Positions 20,151 to 28,592 of a stretch of DNA of 64,000 nucleotides are shown in pieces. Numbering within the stretch: the first letter of the stretch is position 1; the number at the start of each line of letters is the position of its first letter. The notes beneath the pieces are model-generated. The model saw only the letters and a list, made by a program, of their open reading frames with translations. It was not told the origin of the DNA and made no database searches. Both the position numbers and the translations under genes were made by a program. The DNA is from RPQJ01 sp963744735 (GTDB taxonomy: Bacteria > Pseudomonadota > Gammaproteobacteria > Steroidobacterales > Steroidobacteraceae), in NCBI GenBank assembly GCA_963744735.1, contig CAVUVH010000020.1, positions 124,001 to 188,000 on the forward strand, written 5' to 3'.

Positions 20151-20170
20151 ACTATTAGGAAGTCAATAGT
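20151..20170. promoter_or_regulatory. Candidate operator (inverted repeat) upstream of padR
   Basis: ACTATT at 20151-20156 and AATAGT at 20165-20170 form a perfect inverted repeat with an 8-base spacer, in an AT-rich island that stands out from the GC-rich surroundings. The site is between the divergent padR and glgC genes, suiting PadR autoregulation. Binding is inferred only. Confidence 0.45.
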
Positions 20171-20260
20171 AATACTGATCAATTTATAGTGATGCACCGC
20201 AGCATGGTACTTCGCGCTGCATCGACTCTGTACTATCCCCATCAGGCGCTGTTTGCCTGA

Positions 20261-21556
20261 ATGGAGTCGTGCGGGATGTCGACCGAACAACAGCGAGTGT
20301 TTGCTCCGCGGCGATATCTCAGCCGGCTGACCCGGGGTACGCAGGCGATCATCATGGCGGGCGGTCGAGGCGAGCGGCTCAAGCAGCTCACCGAGGACCG
20401 CTGCAAGCCCGCAGCGCCTTTCGGCGGCAAGTTCCGCATCGTCGATTTCGTGCTGTCCAACTGCCTGAACTCTGGCATCCGGCAGATCTCGGTCCTCACG
20501 CAATACAAGGCGCATTCGCTGATCCAGCACATCGGCAAGGGCTGGGGTTTCCTGCGCGGGGAATTCGGCGAGTTCATCGAGATCATTCCGGCGCAGCAGC
20601 GCCTCGGACCCGAGTGGTACCAGGGCACGGCCGATGCGCTGTGGCAGAACATGGACCTGATCCGCGCGCACCGGCCGCTGCACGTGCTGGTGCTGGCGGG
20701 CGACCACATCTACAAGATGGACTACGGCCCGATGATCGGCTTCCACGTCGAGAAGGAAGCCGACATCACGGTCGGCGTGGTGGAAGTGCCGCTCGACCGC
20801 GCGCGCGAGTTCGGCGTGCTCGGCGTCGACGAGTCGAACCGCGTACTGAACTTCCTCGAGAAGCCGACCGATCCGCCGCCGCTGCCGGGACGGCCCGACG
20901 TGGCGATGGCCTCGATGGGCATCTACGTCTTCAATCCACGGCTGCTCGAGCGCCTGTTGCGCGCGGACGCCGAAGACCCGTCGTCGGCGCACGATTTCGG
21001 CAAGAACATCATCCCGCAGGCGATCGACAAGCTGCGCGTCTTCGCCTATCCGTTCGAGGACGTGCGCAGCAAGGCGCAGCACTACTGGCGTGACGTCGGC
21101 ACCATCGACGCATACTACGACGCCAACATGGAACTGGTGCGCGTCTCGCCCGAACTCAACATCTACGACGAGCAGTGGCCGATCTGGACGTACCAGGAGC
21201 AGTTGCCGCCCGCCAAGTTCGTGTTCGACGACGACGACCGCCGCGGCTGCGCGATCGACTCGATGGTGTCGGGCGGTTGCATCATCTCCGGCTCGCGCGT
21301 GTCGAATTCGCTGCTGTTCTCGCAGGTGCGCGTGCACGATTACTCCAAGGTCGACCGCTCGGTGATCCTGCCGCGCGTGAGCATCGGCGAGCACTGCGAC
21401 ATCCGCAACGCCATCATCGACGAGGGGACCGTGGTGCCGGACGGCACCACGATCGGCGTCGATCCGGCGCGTGACCGCGAGCGCTTCTATGTCAGCGAGA
21501 ACGGCGTTACGCTCGTCACCGCGTCGATGTTGCGGCCGGCGACCCGCTCGGGCTGA
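20261..21556 (+). CDS. glgC: Glucose-1-phosphate adenylyltransferase
   Basis: Makes ADP-glucose from ATP and glucose-1-phosphate, the committed step of glycogen synthesis. The nucleotide-binding loop IIMAGGRGERLKQLTEDRCK and the FGGKFRIVDFVLSNCLNSGI segment are characteristic, as are VLAGDHIYKMDY and the DVGTIDAYYDANMEL stretch; a left-handed beta-helix closes the protein. At 431 aa it is full length. The true start may be the ATG at 20276 (MSTEQQRVFAPRRYL). It converges with glgA, separated by a small lipoprotein gene. Confidence 0.96.
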   Translation: MESCGMSTEQQRVFAPRRYLSRLTRGTQAIIMAGGRGERLKQLTEDRCKPAAPFGGKFRIVDFVLSNCLNSGIRQISVLTQYKAHSLIQHIGKGWGFLRGEFGEFIEIIPAQQRLGPEWYQGTADALWQNMDLIRAHRPLHVLVLAGDHIYKMDYGPMIGFHVEKEADITVGVVEVPLDRAREFGVLGVDESNRVLNFLEKPTDPPPLPGRPDVAMASMGIYVFNPRLLERLLRADAEDPSSAHDFGKNIIPQAIDKLRVFAYPFEDVRSKAQHYWRDVGTIDAYYDANMELVRVSPELNIYDEQWPIWTYQEQLPPAKFVFDDDDRRGCAIDSMVSGGCIISGSRVSNSLLFSQVRVHDYSKVDRSVILPRVSIGEHCDIRNAIIDEGTVVPDGTTIGVDPARDRERFYVSENGVTLVTASMLRPATRSG

Positions 21557-21634
21557 AGCCGCGGTCCGCGCCGTCCGTGCAGGCGCTCGTGGCCTGAATT
21601 TTCCCCATACCGACCCGCCGGGAGCCCGCGTCAA

Positions 21635-22138
21635 ATGCTGCTGCGAAACGTACTGCTGAAACTGGCCCTGCTGCTCGCGCTGGCGACGGGCGCCGCCGGC
21701 TGCTCGACGCTCGGCAAGAACCTCGAGGCCCCGGAACTGAGCCTGGTCGGCATCCAGATGCTCTCCACCGACATGTTCGCGCAGAAGTTCAAGGTGCGGG
21801 TGCTGGTCAAGAACCCGAACGACCTGGAGCTGCCGGTCACCGGGATCGACTACAAGATCATCCTGATGGGCGACAGCTTTGCCGACGGCGTCAGCGCCGA
21901 CCAGTTCCTGCTGCCGGCCAAGGGCGAGGCCGAATTCGACATGGTCGTCACGACCAATTTCGTCAGCAGCTTCGGCCGGTTGTTGAGCCGCGTCGGTGGC
22001 TCGAAGCTCGAGGATCTCAACTACGAGATCACCGGCAAGGTGCTGGTGGACAAGGGCATGATCCGCAAGATCCCGTTCAGCCACGCGGGCACCGTGGACG
22101 TCTCGCGCGCACTCGGCCCGAAGAAAGGCGAGACCTGA
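21635..22138 (+). CDS. LEA14-like (LEA type 2) lipoprotein
   Basis: A 167-aa protein with a lipoprotein signal (lipobox TGAAGC) followed by one LEA type 2 / WHy domain: the pattern FKVRVLVKNPNDLELPVTGIDY is diagnostic, with a beta-sandwich tail. Members are linked to water-stress tolerance but the bacterial role is not settled. It lies 78 bases after glgC on the same strand and may be read with it, ending just before the convergent glgA stop. Confidence 0.85.
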   Translation: MLLRNVLLKLALLLALATGAAGCSTLGKNLEAPELSLVGIQMLSTDMFAQKFKVRVLVKNPNDLELPVTGIDYKIILMGDSFADGVSADQFLLPAKGEAEFDMVVTTNFVSSFGRLLSRVGGSKLEDLNYEITGKVLVDKGMIRKIPFSHAGTVDVSRALGPKKGET

Positions 22139-22165
22139 ATTCGCCGCCTGATCAGGCCATGCTGC

Positions 22166-23635
22166 CTACGGCCGTCGTCCAGCCGCGCCGTACAGGGTCC
22201 CTCGTACTTCGGCGACGCGGGCATCCCAGGAAAAATCCTGCCGCATGCCGTTGGCCACCAGCCGGCGCCACACGGTCGGCCAGCCATACCACTCGAGCGC
22301 CGTCGACAGCGCCCAGCGCAGGCCGCCGGCGTCGAAGTCGTTGAACACGATGCCCGTGCCCTCGCCGGTGGCAGGATCAAAATGCTGCACGCTGTCGGCG
22401 AGGCCACCGGTGCGGCGCACCACCGGGACGGTGCCGTATTTCAGGCTGTACATCTGGTTGAGCCCGCAGGGCTCGTACAGCGAGGGCATCAGGAAGATGT
22501 CGGCCGCGGCCTCGATGAAATGCGCGAGTTCCTCGCTGTAGCCGCTGTAGAACACGACGCGGCCCGGAAACCGCTGTTGCAGCTCGTGCAGGAAGCGCTC
22601 GTAGCGCTCCTCCCCGCTGCCGAGCACGACGAAACGGAAGTCGCGTTCCTGCAGCAGGGACGGCAGCACCTCGAACAGCAGGTCGATGCCCTTCTGCCGC
22701 GTGAGCCGGGTGACCATCCCGACCAGCGGCACGCCGGCGGGCGCAGGCATCCGCAGCAGGTCGAGCAGCGCTTCCTTGTTGCGGCGCTTGCCGTCCATGC
22801 TGCCTGAGTCGTAACGGAACGGCAGGTAGCGGTCCGTGGCGGGATCCCAGTCCTCGTAGTCCGCACCATTGAGGATGCCGCTGACCGAATCCCGGCGTGC
22901 GCGCAGGTCGCCGTCCAGTCCATAGCCGCCTTCCGGCGTGCGGATTTCATGCGCGTAGGTCGGGCTGACAGTGGTCACCGCGTCGGCGTAAAGGATCCCG
23001 TGACGCATCGGGTTGATGCGGCCGTGCCCGAGGTCGGCCTGGTGCAGGGCCTCGATGCTGACGCCGGGCCCGACGTCGGCCGCCGCGCTGGCCGAGAACA
23101 CGCCCTGGTAACCGATGTTGTGGATCGTGAAGACGCTGCTTGCCCGCCCGAACACCTGCGTGTCCCAGGCGTAGGCGGTGCGCAGCAGCAGCGGCGCGAA
23201 CGCCGTGTGCCAGTCGTTGCAGTGCACGATGTCAGGCGCGAACCCCAGCCGCTGGCAGCATTCGAGCGCGGCACGCGTCAGCATCAGGTAGCGCACATGC
23301 TCGTCGTGCGCATCCGAGTAGATGAACGGGCGATCGAACACGGCGGGACAATCCACCAGCTGCACCCAGGCGTCGGAGCCGGGCAGCCGTGCCTCGCGCA
23401 CGTCGTAGCGGAACTGGCTGGTGCCCACCGTCACCGAAAGACCCTGCAGGGCCGGGACCGGCCGTTGTTCGCAGCCCTGCAGGTCGGACAGGGCGTGCAG
23501 CGGCACGAACACGCGGATGTCGTGTCCGCGACGGTGCAGGTGACGCGCGAGCGCCGAGGCGACGTCGCCCAGCCCGCCTGTCTTGGCGAAAGGCGAGATC
23601 TCGGCAGTCAGGAAGCAGATGCGCTGGACGCCCAT
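22166..23635 (-). CDS. glgA: Glycogen synthase (ADP-glucose type)
   Basis: GT5 glycosyltransferase that extends alpha-1,4-glucan from ADP-glucose. The N-terminal substrate motif KTGGLGDV is in FLTAEISPFAKTGGLGDVAS, and the C-terminal domain shows the SLYEPCGLNQMYSLKYGTVP loop with catalytic Glu, then VRRTGGLADSV. The 489-aa length is normal. The start at 23635 (MGVQRICFL) is preferred over a longer one at 23656. It converges with glgC, so both glycogen genes are present but cannot share a transcript. Confidence 0.96.
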   Translation of the reverse strand: MGVQRICFLTAEISPFAKTGGLGDVASALARHLHRRGHDIRVFVPLHALSDLQGCEQRPVPALQGLSVTVGTSQFRYDVREARLPGSDAWVQLVDCPAVFDRPFIYSDAHDEHVRYLMLTRAALECCQRLGFAPDIVHCNDWHTAFAPLLLRTAYAWDTQVFGRASSVFTIHNIGYQGVFSASAAADVGPGVSIEALHQADLGHGRINPMRHGILYADAVTTVSPTYAHEIRTPEGGYGLDGDLRARRDSVSGILNGADYEDWDPATDRYLPFRYDSGSMDGKRRNKEALLDLLRMPAPAGVPLVGMVTRLTRQKGIDLLFEVLPSLLQERDFRFVVLGSGEERYERFLHELQQRFPGRVVFYSGYSEELAHFIEAAADIFLMPSLYEPCGLNQMYSLKYGTVPVVRRTGGLADSVQHFDPATGEGTGIVFNDFDAGGLRWALSTALEWYGWPTVWRRLVANGMRQDFSWDARVAEVRGTLYGAAGRRP

Positions 23636-23718
23636 GGACGCGCTAGTTTGCCACACGTGACGGCGCGCTCAGCACGATCCGGGTGGTGTCGGCGCGCGGC
23701 GTCGGTATTCTTTACGGC

Positions 23719-24636
23719 ATGAGTGCAAAGGTTAAGTCGCCTGCGCCCCGGGCGCCGGAGTTCCGCCGCATCGCGCGTGCCATCGAGTACCTCGCGGACC
23801 GGGCGGGCGAGCAGCCGTCCCTGGCCGAGATCGCCGCGGCCGCCCACTGGAGCGAGTACCACTTCGCCCGCGAGTTTCGCCGCTGGACCGGCATCTCGGC
23901 CAAGCAGCTGCTGCAGCAGTTGTCGCTGACCGCGGCAAAGCATGCGCTGGACGACCAGCGATCCGTGCTGCAGGCAGCGGTCGACGCCGGGCTCTCGGGG
24001 CCGGGCCGCCTGCACGACCTGTTCGTCGTGCTCGAGGCGGTGACACCGGGCGAGTACAAGGCACGCGGCTCAGGGCTGACGTTTCTGCACGGCGTGGCCG
24101 CGACCCCGTTCGGCGAGGCGCTGGTCGTGCAGACGGACCGGGGCATCGCATTCCTTGCCTTCGCTGACGAGCGCGGCCGTTTCGAGGGCTTCGAGGATTT
24201 CCGTGCGACCTGGCGCGAGGCGGCGTGGCGGCGGGACGATGCCGCAGCGCGGCGGGTGGCGGACATGATCTGGAAGGCGGCACCGGCCGGCGGGCGCAGG
24301 CTCACGCTCTGGGTCCACGGCAGCAATTTCCAGTTGCAGGTCTGGCGCGCGCTGCTTGCGGCGGGCCGCCACGGCACGGTCAGCTATGGCGTCCTGGCCG
24401 GGTCGATCGGCAAGGCCTCGGCCAGCCGTGCGGTCGGCGCGGCCGTTGGCGCGAATCCGGTTGCCTGGCTGATTCCGTGCCACCACGTGCTGCGCGCGAA
24501 TGGAGCACTCGGCGGCTATCGCTGGGGCCTGGAAAGGAAGCGCGCCATGCTCGCCTGGGAGCTGGCGCAGTCGCTCAGGGGCGCTTCTCGTCGTCGTCCT
24601 TCGACTTCTCGCCACGCTTCGGCAGGATCGCGCTGA
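23719..24636 (+). CDS. Ada-like AraC/methylguanine-DNA methyltransferase fusion
   Basis: Combines an N-terminal AraC-type helix-turn-helix (AHWSEYHFAREFRRWTGIS, ALDDQRSVLQAAVDAGLSG) with a C-terminal methylated-DNA--cysteine methyltransferase domain. The suicide cysteine is in PCHHVL, with a GxxASRAVGAAVGANPVAW helix ahead of it. It repairs O6-alkylguanine and probably activates its own promoter. It lacks the N-terminal zinc domain of full Ada. The start at 23719 is chosen (MSAKVKS). The last 20 codons overlap the 3' end of phaR on the other strand by 62 bases. Confidence 0.88.
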   Translation: MSAKVKSPAPRAPEFRRIARAIEYLADRAGEQPSLAEIAAAAHWSEYHFAREFRRWTGISAKQLLQQLSLTAAKHALDDQRSVLQAAVDAGLSGPGRLHDLFVVLEAVTPGEYKARGSGLTFLHGVAATPFGEALVVQTDRGIAFLAFADERGRFEGFEDFRATWREAAWRRDDAAARRVADMIWKAAPAGGRRLTLWVHGSNFQLQVWRALLAAGRHGTVSYGVLAGSIGKASASRAVGAAVGANPVAWLIPCHHVLRANGALGGYRWGLERKRAMLAWELAQSLRGASRRRPSTSRHASAGSR

Positions 24637-25063
24637 GCATCGATTCCTGCATCTTGGCCAGCGCCTCGATGTTCTGCCGCGTCAGGTCGGCCATGGTGGC
24701 AAGCGGCGTGTTGGCCACGATCTTCGAGATCTGCGTCTGCAGGTTTTCCTGCTGGTGCAGGAAGGTCTCGACGCTCTTCTCGAGGAAGCTGGCGAGGAAT
24801 CCCTGCATCGAATTGCCGTAGAAGCGGATGATCGACTCGAGCACCTTGGTGCTCAGGATCGGCCGGCCGAACTGCTCCTGCTCGGCAATCACCTGCAGCA
24901 GGATGTGCCGGGTGATGTCGTGCCCGGTCTTGTCCTCGACGATGCGGATCTTCTCGCCCTTGACGATCAGCTGGCGGATGTCGTCCAGCGTGATGTGGCG
25001 GCTCTGCGAGGCGTCGTACAGACGGCGGTTCGCGTACTTCTTTATCAGGCGTTCCTGGCTCAT
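24575..25063 (-). CDS. phaR: Polyhydroxyalkanoate synthesis repressor PhaR
   Basis: Represses phasin and PHA genes when no polymer is present and is released by binding nascent PHA granules. The PHB-accumulation regulatory DNA-binding domain is clear in IKKYANRRLYDASQSRHITL and IRIVEDKTGHDITRHILLQV, followed by the PHB_acc repeats and a charged tail. The 162-aa size is normal. It is downstream of the phasin gene with a 113-base gap containing palindromes like those upstream of phasin, so autoregulation is likely. Confidence 0.94.
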   Translation of the reverse strand: MSQERLIKKYANRRLYDASQSRHITLDDIRQLIVKGEKIRIVEDKTGHDITRHILLQVIAEQEQFGRPILSTKVLESIIRFYGNSMQGFLASFLEKSVETFLHQQENLQTQISKIVANTPLATMADLTRQNIEALAKMQESMLSAILPKRGEKSKDDDEKRP

Positions 25064-25088
25064 GCCCGGAAGTGTACCTGAGCTATTG

Positions 25089-25112
25089 TGCGCTGCACTA
25101 AACGCACTGCAG
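25089..25112. promoter_or_regulatory. Candidate PhaR binding sites upstream of phaR
   Basis: Two related words, TGCGCTGCA at 25089-25097 and GCACTGCAG at 25104-25112, sit 26-49 bases upstream of the phaR start. They share the CTGCA core of the perfect palindrome found upstream of the phasin gene. I infer autoregulation. Confidence 0.45.
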
Positions 25113-25176
25113 AAATCAGGTGCAGGCGGCAGCCCCAGCAGGGGCGCCGCCCGCGCGGGACATCAGGTCAACCGGA

Positions 25177-25524
25177 TCAGGCGGCCTTGCCGGTCGCCAG
25201 GGCGGTCGCGTCCTCGATCCACTTGGCCAGGCCGGCCTGCGACTCGCTGGCCATCTCGGCCAGGGACTGCTGGCGCACGGTCGCCTTCTCGGCAAACTTG
25301 GTGGCGATTTCGCGCTGCCGGGCGATCAGGGTCGGCAGGTCCTTGGCCTTGACCGTGGCGTTCAGCTGGTCGAGGGCCAGCTGCAGCAGGTCGCCGGACA
25401 CTTCGTACTGGAAGCGGGCGACACGCTCGATGTTGCCGACCATGACCTCGTTCATCCTGGTCGCGGGGGCAAATGCGCGCTTGGCGTAATCGGTGTAGTC
25501 CGTCGTCGTCTTGGTGGCGGCCAT
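25177..25524 (-). CDS. Phasin family protein
   Basis: Small (115 aa), amphipathic helical protein that coats PHA granules. The phasin pattern is seen in MNEVMVGNIERVARFQYEVSG followed by a long helix (LLQLALDQLNATVKAKDLPT) and a C-terminal alanine-rich tail, without cysteine. It lies upstream of phaR on the same strand and has two TTGCAnTGCA palindromes in its promoter, fitting control by PhaR. Confidence 0.9.
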   Translation of the reverse strand: MAATKTTTDYTDYAKRAFAPATRMNEVMVGNIERVARFQYEVSGDLLQLALDQLNATVKAKDLPTLIARQREIATKFAEKATVRQQSLAEMASESQAGLAKWIEDATALATGKAA

Positions 25525-25583
25525 CGTAGTGCTCCAGGGTTGGGAAGGGCAGCTCGTCAGGCGCGATCCTAGCCCAAAGCATT

Positions 25584-25648
25584 TTGCAGTGCAATATCAA
25601 TTATTAGGCTGTTTTAACGAACTGATTGGCAGATATTTTGCACTGCAT
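25584..25648. promoter_or_regulatory. Two PhaR-like operators upstream of the phasin gene
   Basis: A perfect palindrome TTGCAGTGCAA lies at 25584-25594 and a near copy TTGCACTGCAT at 25638-25648, in the AT-rich region between the phasin gene and the divergent MaoC gene. The spacing suits control of phasin and possibly of the MaoC hydratase. The match to known TGCA-type PhaR operators is from memory, not a search. Confidence 0.6.
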
Positions 25649-25725
25649 ACAGCTCCTCCGGATCGCTCCCGGGAGGCTGGCCGTGCGCGCTACACTGCCC
25701 GTTCCAGCAACGAAGGGGACGCGCA

Positions 25726-26205
25726 ATGAACTCGCAGACGGCGGCACGAGAAGTCCTGGCGAGCCTGCAGGCCCGGGTCGGGCAGGAAATCCATTGCAGC
25801 GACTGGCTCGAGGTCACCCAGCAGCGCGTCAACGAGTTTGCGCAGGCCACCGGCGACCACCAGTGGATCCACGTCGATCCCGAGCGTGCGGCGCGGGAGT
25901 CGCCCTGGCAGGCGACGATCGCCCACGGCTACCTGACCCTGTCGCTGTACCCGCTGCTGCGGGGCCTCGTGGATTCCGCCACCCCGCTGTTTCCCGGGGT
26001 CACGCGGGTGATCAACTACGGGCTCGACAAGCTGCGCTTCCCCAATGCGGTCAAGGTGGGCAGCAAGGTGCGCGCCCGCTGCGTGCTGCTCAAGGTGGAG
26101 GAGGTTGCCGGCGGCCTGCAACTGACCGAGCAGTACACGGTCGAGATTGCGGGCGAGGCCAAGCCCGCCTGCGTCGCGGAAGCGATCATGCGCGCGTACT
26201 TCTGA
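25726..26205 (+). CDS. MaoC family (R)-specific enoyl-CoA hydratase (PhaJ-like)
   Basis: Hot-dog fold hydratase that can turn beta-oxidation intermediates into (R)-3-hydroxyacyl-CoA for PHA synthesis. The catalytic Asp/His pair is in ATGDHQWIHVDPERA, and the AHGYLTLSLYPLL segment closes the active site. At 159 aa it is a single-domain form. A clear AAGGGG site precedes the ATG. Its position next to phaR and phasin supports a PHA role, but some relatives act on other acyl-CoAs. Confidence 0.9.
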   Translation: MNSQTAAREVLASLQARVGQEIHCSDWLEVTQQRVNEFAQATGDHQWIHVDPERAARESPWQATIAHGYLTLSLYPLLRGLVDSATPLFPGVTRVINYGLDKLRFPNAVKVGSKVRARCVLLKVEEVAGGLQLTEQYTVEIAGEAKPACVAEAIMRAYF

Positions 26206-26339
26206 ACCCGGCGGACCCGGGCGCGGCACGGCCGGGTCGAACGGCGGTTCTGCCGTGATTCCTGCCCGGCATGAGCCGGCCGCCGTGGCTTGGGTATAGT
26301 CGCGGTCAACGACACACGCCCCGGGGCGGAGGTTCCAGC

Positions 26340-27284
26340 ATGATTTACGACAGCATCCTGCACACGATCGGTCGCACGCCGATCGTCCGCGTCAACCGCC
26401 TCGCGCCGCCGCACGTCTCGATCTACGTCAAGTGCGAGTTCTTCAATCCGCTCAGCTCGGTCAAGGACCGCCTCGCGATCGCGATCATCGAGGACGCGGA
26501 AAAAAGCGGCGCGCTGCAACCGGGCCAGACGGTCGTCGAGGCGACCTCGGGCAATACCGGCATTGCGCTGGCGATGGTCTGCGCCGCCAAGGGCTATCCC
26601 TTCGTCGCAGTGATGGTGGAGACGTTCTCGGTCGAGCGGCGCAAGATCATGCGCATGCTCGGCGCCAGGGTCATCCTGACGCCCGCCGCCGAGCGCGGCA
26701 GCGGCATGGTGCGCAAGGCCGAAGAACTGTCGAAGAAGCACGGCTGGTTCCTCGCGCGCCAGTTCGAGAATCCGGCCAACCCCGCCTATCACCGCTCGAC
26801 CACCGGGCCCGAAATCCTCAGTGACTTCGCCGGCAAGCGGCTCGATTTCTTCGTCTCCGGCTGGGGCACCGGTGGCACGCTCACCGGCGCGGGCGAGATG
26901 ATCCGGCTGGCGCGGCCGGACGTGAGGATCGTCGCCACCGAACCCGCGGGGGCGGCACTGCTGTCCGGAGCCGAGTTCAAGCCGCACAAGATCCAGGGCT
27001 GGACGCCGGACTTCGTGCCGAAGGTGCTGAACCGCTCGGTGCCGCACGAGATCATTACGGTGACCGACGACGAGTCGATCGCTGCCTCGCGGGCACTGGC
27101 CGCGAAGGAAGGGATCTTCTGCGGCATCTCGTCGGGCGGCAATTTCGCCGCGGCGCTCAAGGTGGCGGAGAAGGCCCCGGCCGGTTCGGTCATCCTGACG
27201 GTGCTGGCCGACACGGCCGAGCGCTACCTTTCGACGGCGTTGTTCGAGGGCATCCCGGACGGCTCGGACGCCGAACCGGAGTGA
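26340..27284 (+). CDS. cysK: Cysteine synthase (O-acetylserine sulfhydrylase)
   Basis: PLP enzyme making cysteine from O-acetylserine and sulfide. The PLP lysine sits in NPLSSVKDRLA, the acetate/substrate loop is TSGNTGIAL, and the phosphate-binding GTGGTLTGAG loop is intact, with GISSGGN near the C-terminus. The 314-aa size is normal. The start at 26340 follows a GGGGCGGAGG site. It is separate from its neighbours. Confidence 0.95.
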   Translation: MIYDSILHTIGRTPIVRVNRLAPPHVSIYVKCEFFNPLSSVKDRLAIAIIEDAEKSGALQPGQTVVEATSGNTGIALAMVCAAKGYPFVAVMVETFSVERRKIMRMLGARVILTPAAERGSGMVRKAEELSKKHGWFLARQFENPANPAYHRSTTGPEILSDFAGKRLDFFVSGWGTGGTLTGAGEMIRLARPDVRIVATEPAGAALLSGAEFKPHKIQGWTPDFVPKVLNRSVPHEIITVTDDESIAASRALAAKEGIFCGISSGGNFAAALKVAEKAPAGSVILTVLADTAERYLSTALFEGIPDGSDAEPE

Positions 27285-27401
27285 GTCGCCCGCGGTGATC
27301 GGGGCGTCGGGGCCGGTCACCGGGCAATCCACTGACGACCCGCCGGCGAATCAGGGATAATTCCGGATCCCTGACTGCGCAGCCGCGCCCTGAAGAAACC
27401 G

Positions 27402-28592
27402 ATGCCTGAATCCCTGCGCAAGGTCCTGCTTGGCGCCGTCATCGGCGCGTTCGTCGTCGGCTTTGCCTGGCACCTGGCCGGCGAGCGCGCCAAGCGCGCT
27501 CCAGCCGCAATGGGCGGTGGTGGCCCGCCGGCCGCGGCGATGGCCGGTGGCGGCCCCGGCAAGCCGGGCGGCAAGCCCGGCGCCGCTGCAGGCAGTGGCG
27601 GCCCGGCGATCCCGGTGATCGCCACGCCGGCGCGGCTCGAACGCCTGTCGCTCGAGATCGAGGCCCTCGGCACTGCCAAGGCCAACGAGTCCGTCGACAT
27701 CACGGCCAAGGTATCGAACAAGGTCACCGCCGTCCGCTTCAGCGAGGGCCAGCAGGTCAGCCGCGGCGAGTTGCTGGTGGAACTCGACGGTGAACAGGCC
27801 CGCGCGGACCTTGCCGTTGCCGATGCCGCGCTCAAGGAAAGCGCCAGCCAGCTGCAGCGCAGCCGCGAGCTGTACGCGACCAAGGTGCTGTCCGACCAGC
27901 AGATCGAGCAGATCGAGGCCACGCATGCCGCCAACCAGGCGCGCGTGGCGGCGGCACGTTCGCGTCTCAACGACACCGTGATCCGCGCGCCCTTCGGCGG
28001 ACGCGTCGGCCTGCGGCGGGTCAGCGTCGGCAGCCTCATCGCGCCGGGCGCCGTCATCACGACGCTGGACGACACCAGCAGCATCAAGCTGGACTTCACC
28101 GTGCCCGAATCCGTGGTCGCGGCGATGAAGCCGGGCCTCACGCTCGAGGCGACCAGCGTCGCGTTTCCGGGACAGACCTTCACCGGCCGTGTCGACAGCG
28201 TGGATTCCCGCGTCGACCCCAACACGCGCTCGGTGATCGTCCGCGCGCTCGTGCCCAACCCCGCCGGCCTGCTGAAGCCGGGGATGTTCATGAACGTGCA
28301 CCTGTCGCGCGGCGAAGCCGACGTGCTGGTCGTGCCCGAGGAATCACTGGTGCCCGAGCAGGGCGATGTCTTCGTCTATGTCGTCAGCGACGGCACCGTC
28401 GAGAAGCGCAAGATCATCACGGGCCAGCGGCGTGTCGGCACCGTGCAGGTCACGCAGGGCCTGCAGGCGGGCGAGCTGATCGTCACCGAGGGCACGCAGA
28501 AGCTGCGTGACGGCGCCGGCGTCACGGTGGTCGAGCCGGGCGCGGCTGCGCCGGCAGCGGCACCCGCGGCGGGAGCGGCGGCCACGCAATGA
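27402..28592 (+). CDS. RND efflux periplasmic adaptor subunit
   Basis: Membrane-fusion protein linking the RND pump to an outer-membrane channel. After a short N-terminal anchor there is a long Gly/Pro/Ala-rich linker (residues about 35-65), then the barrel-sandwich hybrid (IEALGTAKANESVDITAKVS), an alpha-hairpin (LKESASQLQRSRELYATKVL) and the beta-barrel (VGLRRVSVGSLIAPGAVITT). Its stop overlaps the pump start as ATGA, so they form an operon. No outer-membrane partner is encoded nearby. Confidence 0.93.
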   Translation: MPESLRKVLLGAVIGAFVVGFAWHLAGERAKRAPAAMGGGGPPAAAMAGGGPGKPGGKPGAAAGSGGPAIPVIATPARLERLSLEIEALGTAKANESVDITAKVSNKVTAVRFSEGQQVSRGELLVELDGEQARADLAVADAALKESASQLQRSRELYATKVLSDQQIEQIEATHAANQARVAAARSRLNDTVIRAPFGGRVGLRRVSVGSLIAPGAVITTLDDTSSIKLDFTVPESVVAAMKPGLTLEATSVAFPGQTFTGRVDSVDSRVDPNTRSVIVRALVPNPAGLLKPGMFMNVHLSRGEADVLVVPEESLVPEQGDVFVYVVSDGTVEKRKIITGQRRVGTVQVTQGLQAGELIVTEGTQKLRDGAGVTVVEPGAAAPAAAPAAGAAATQ

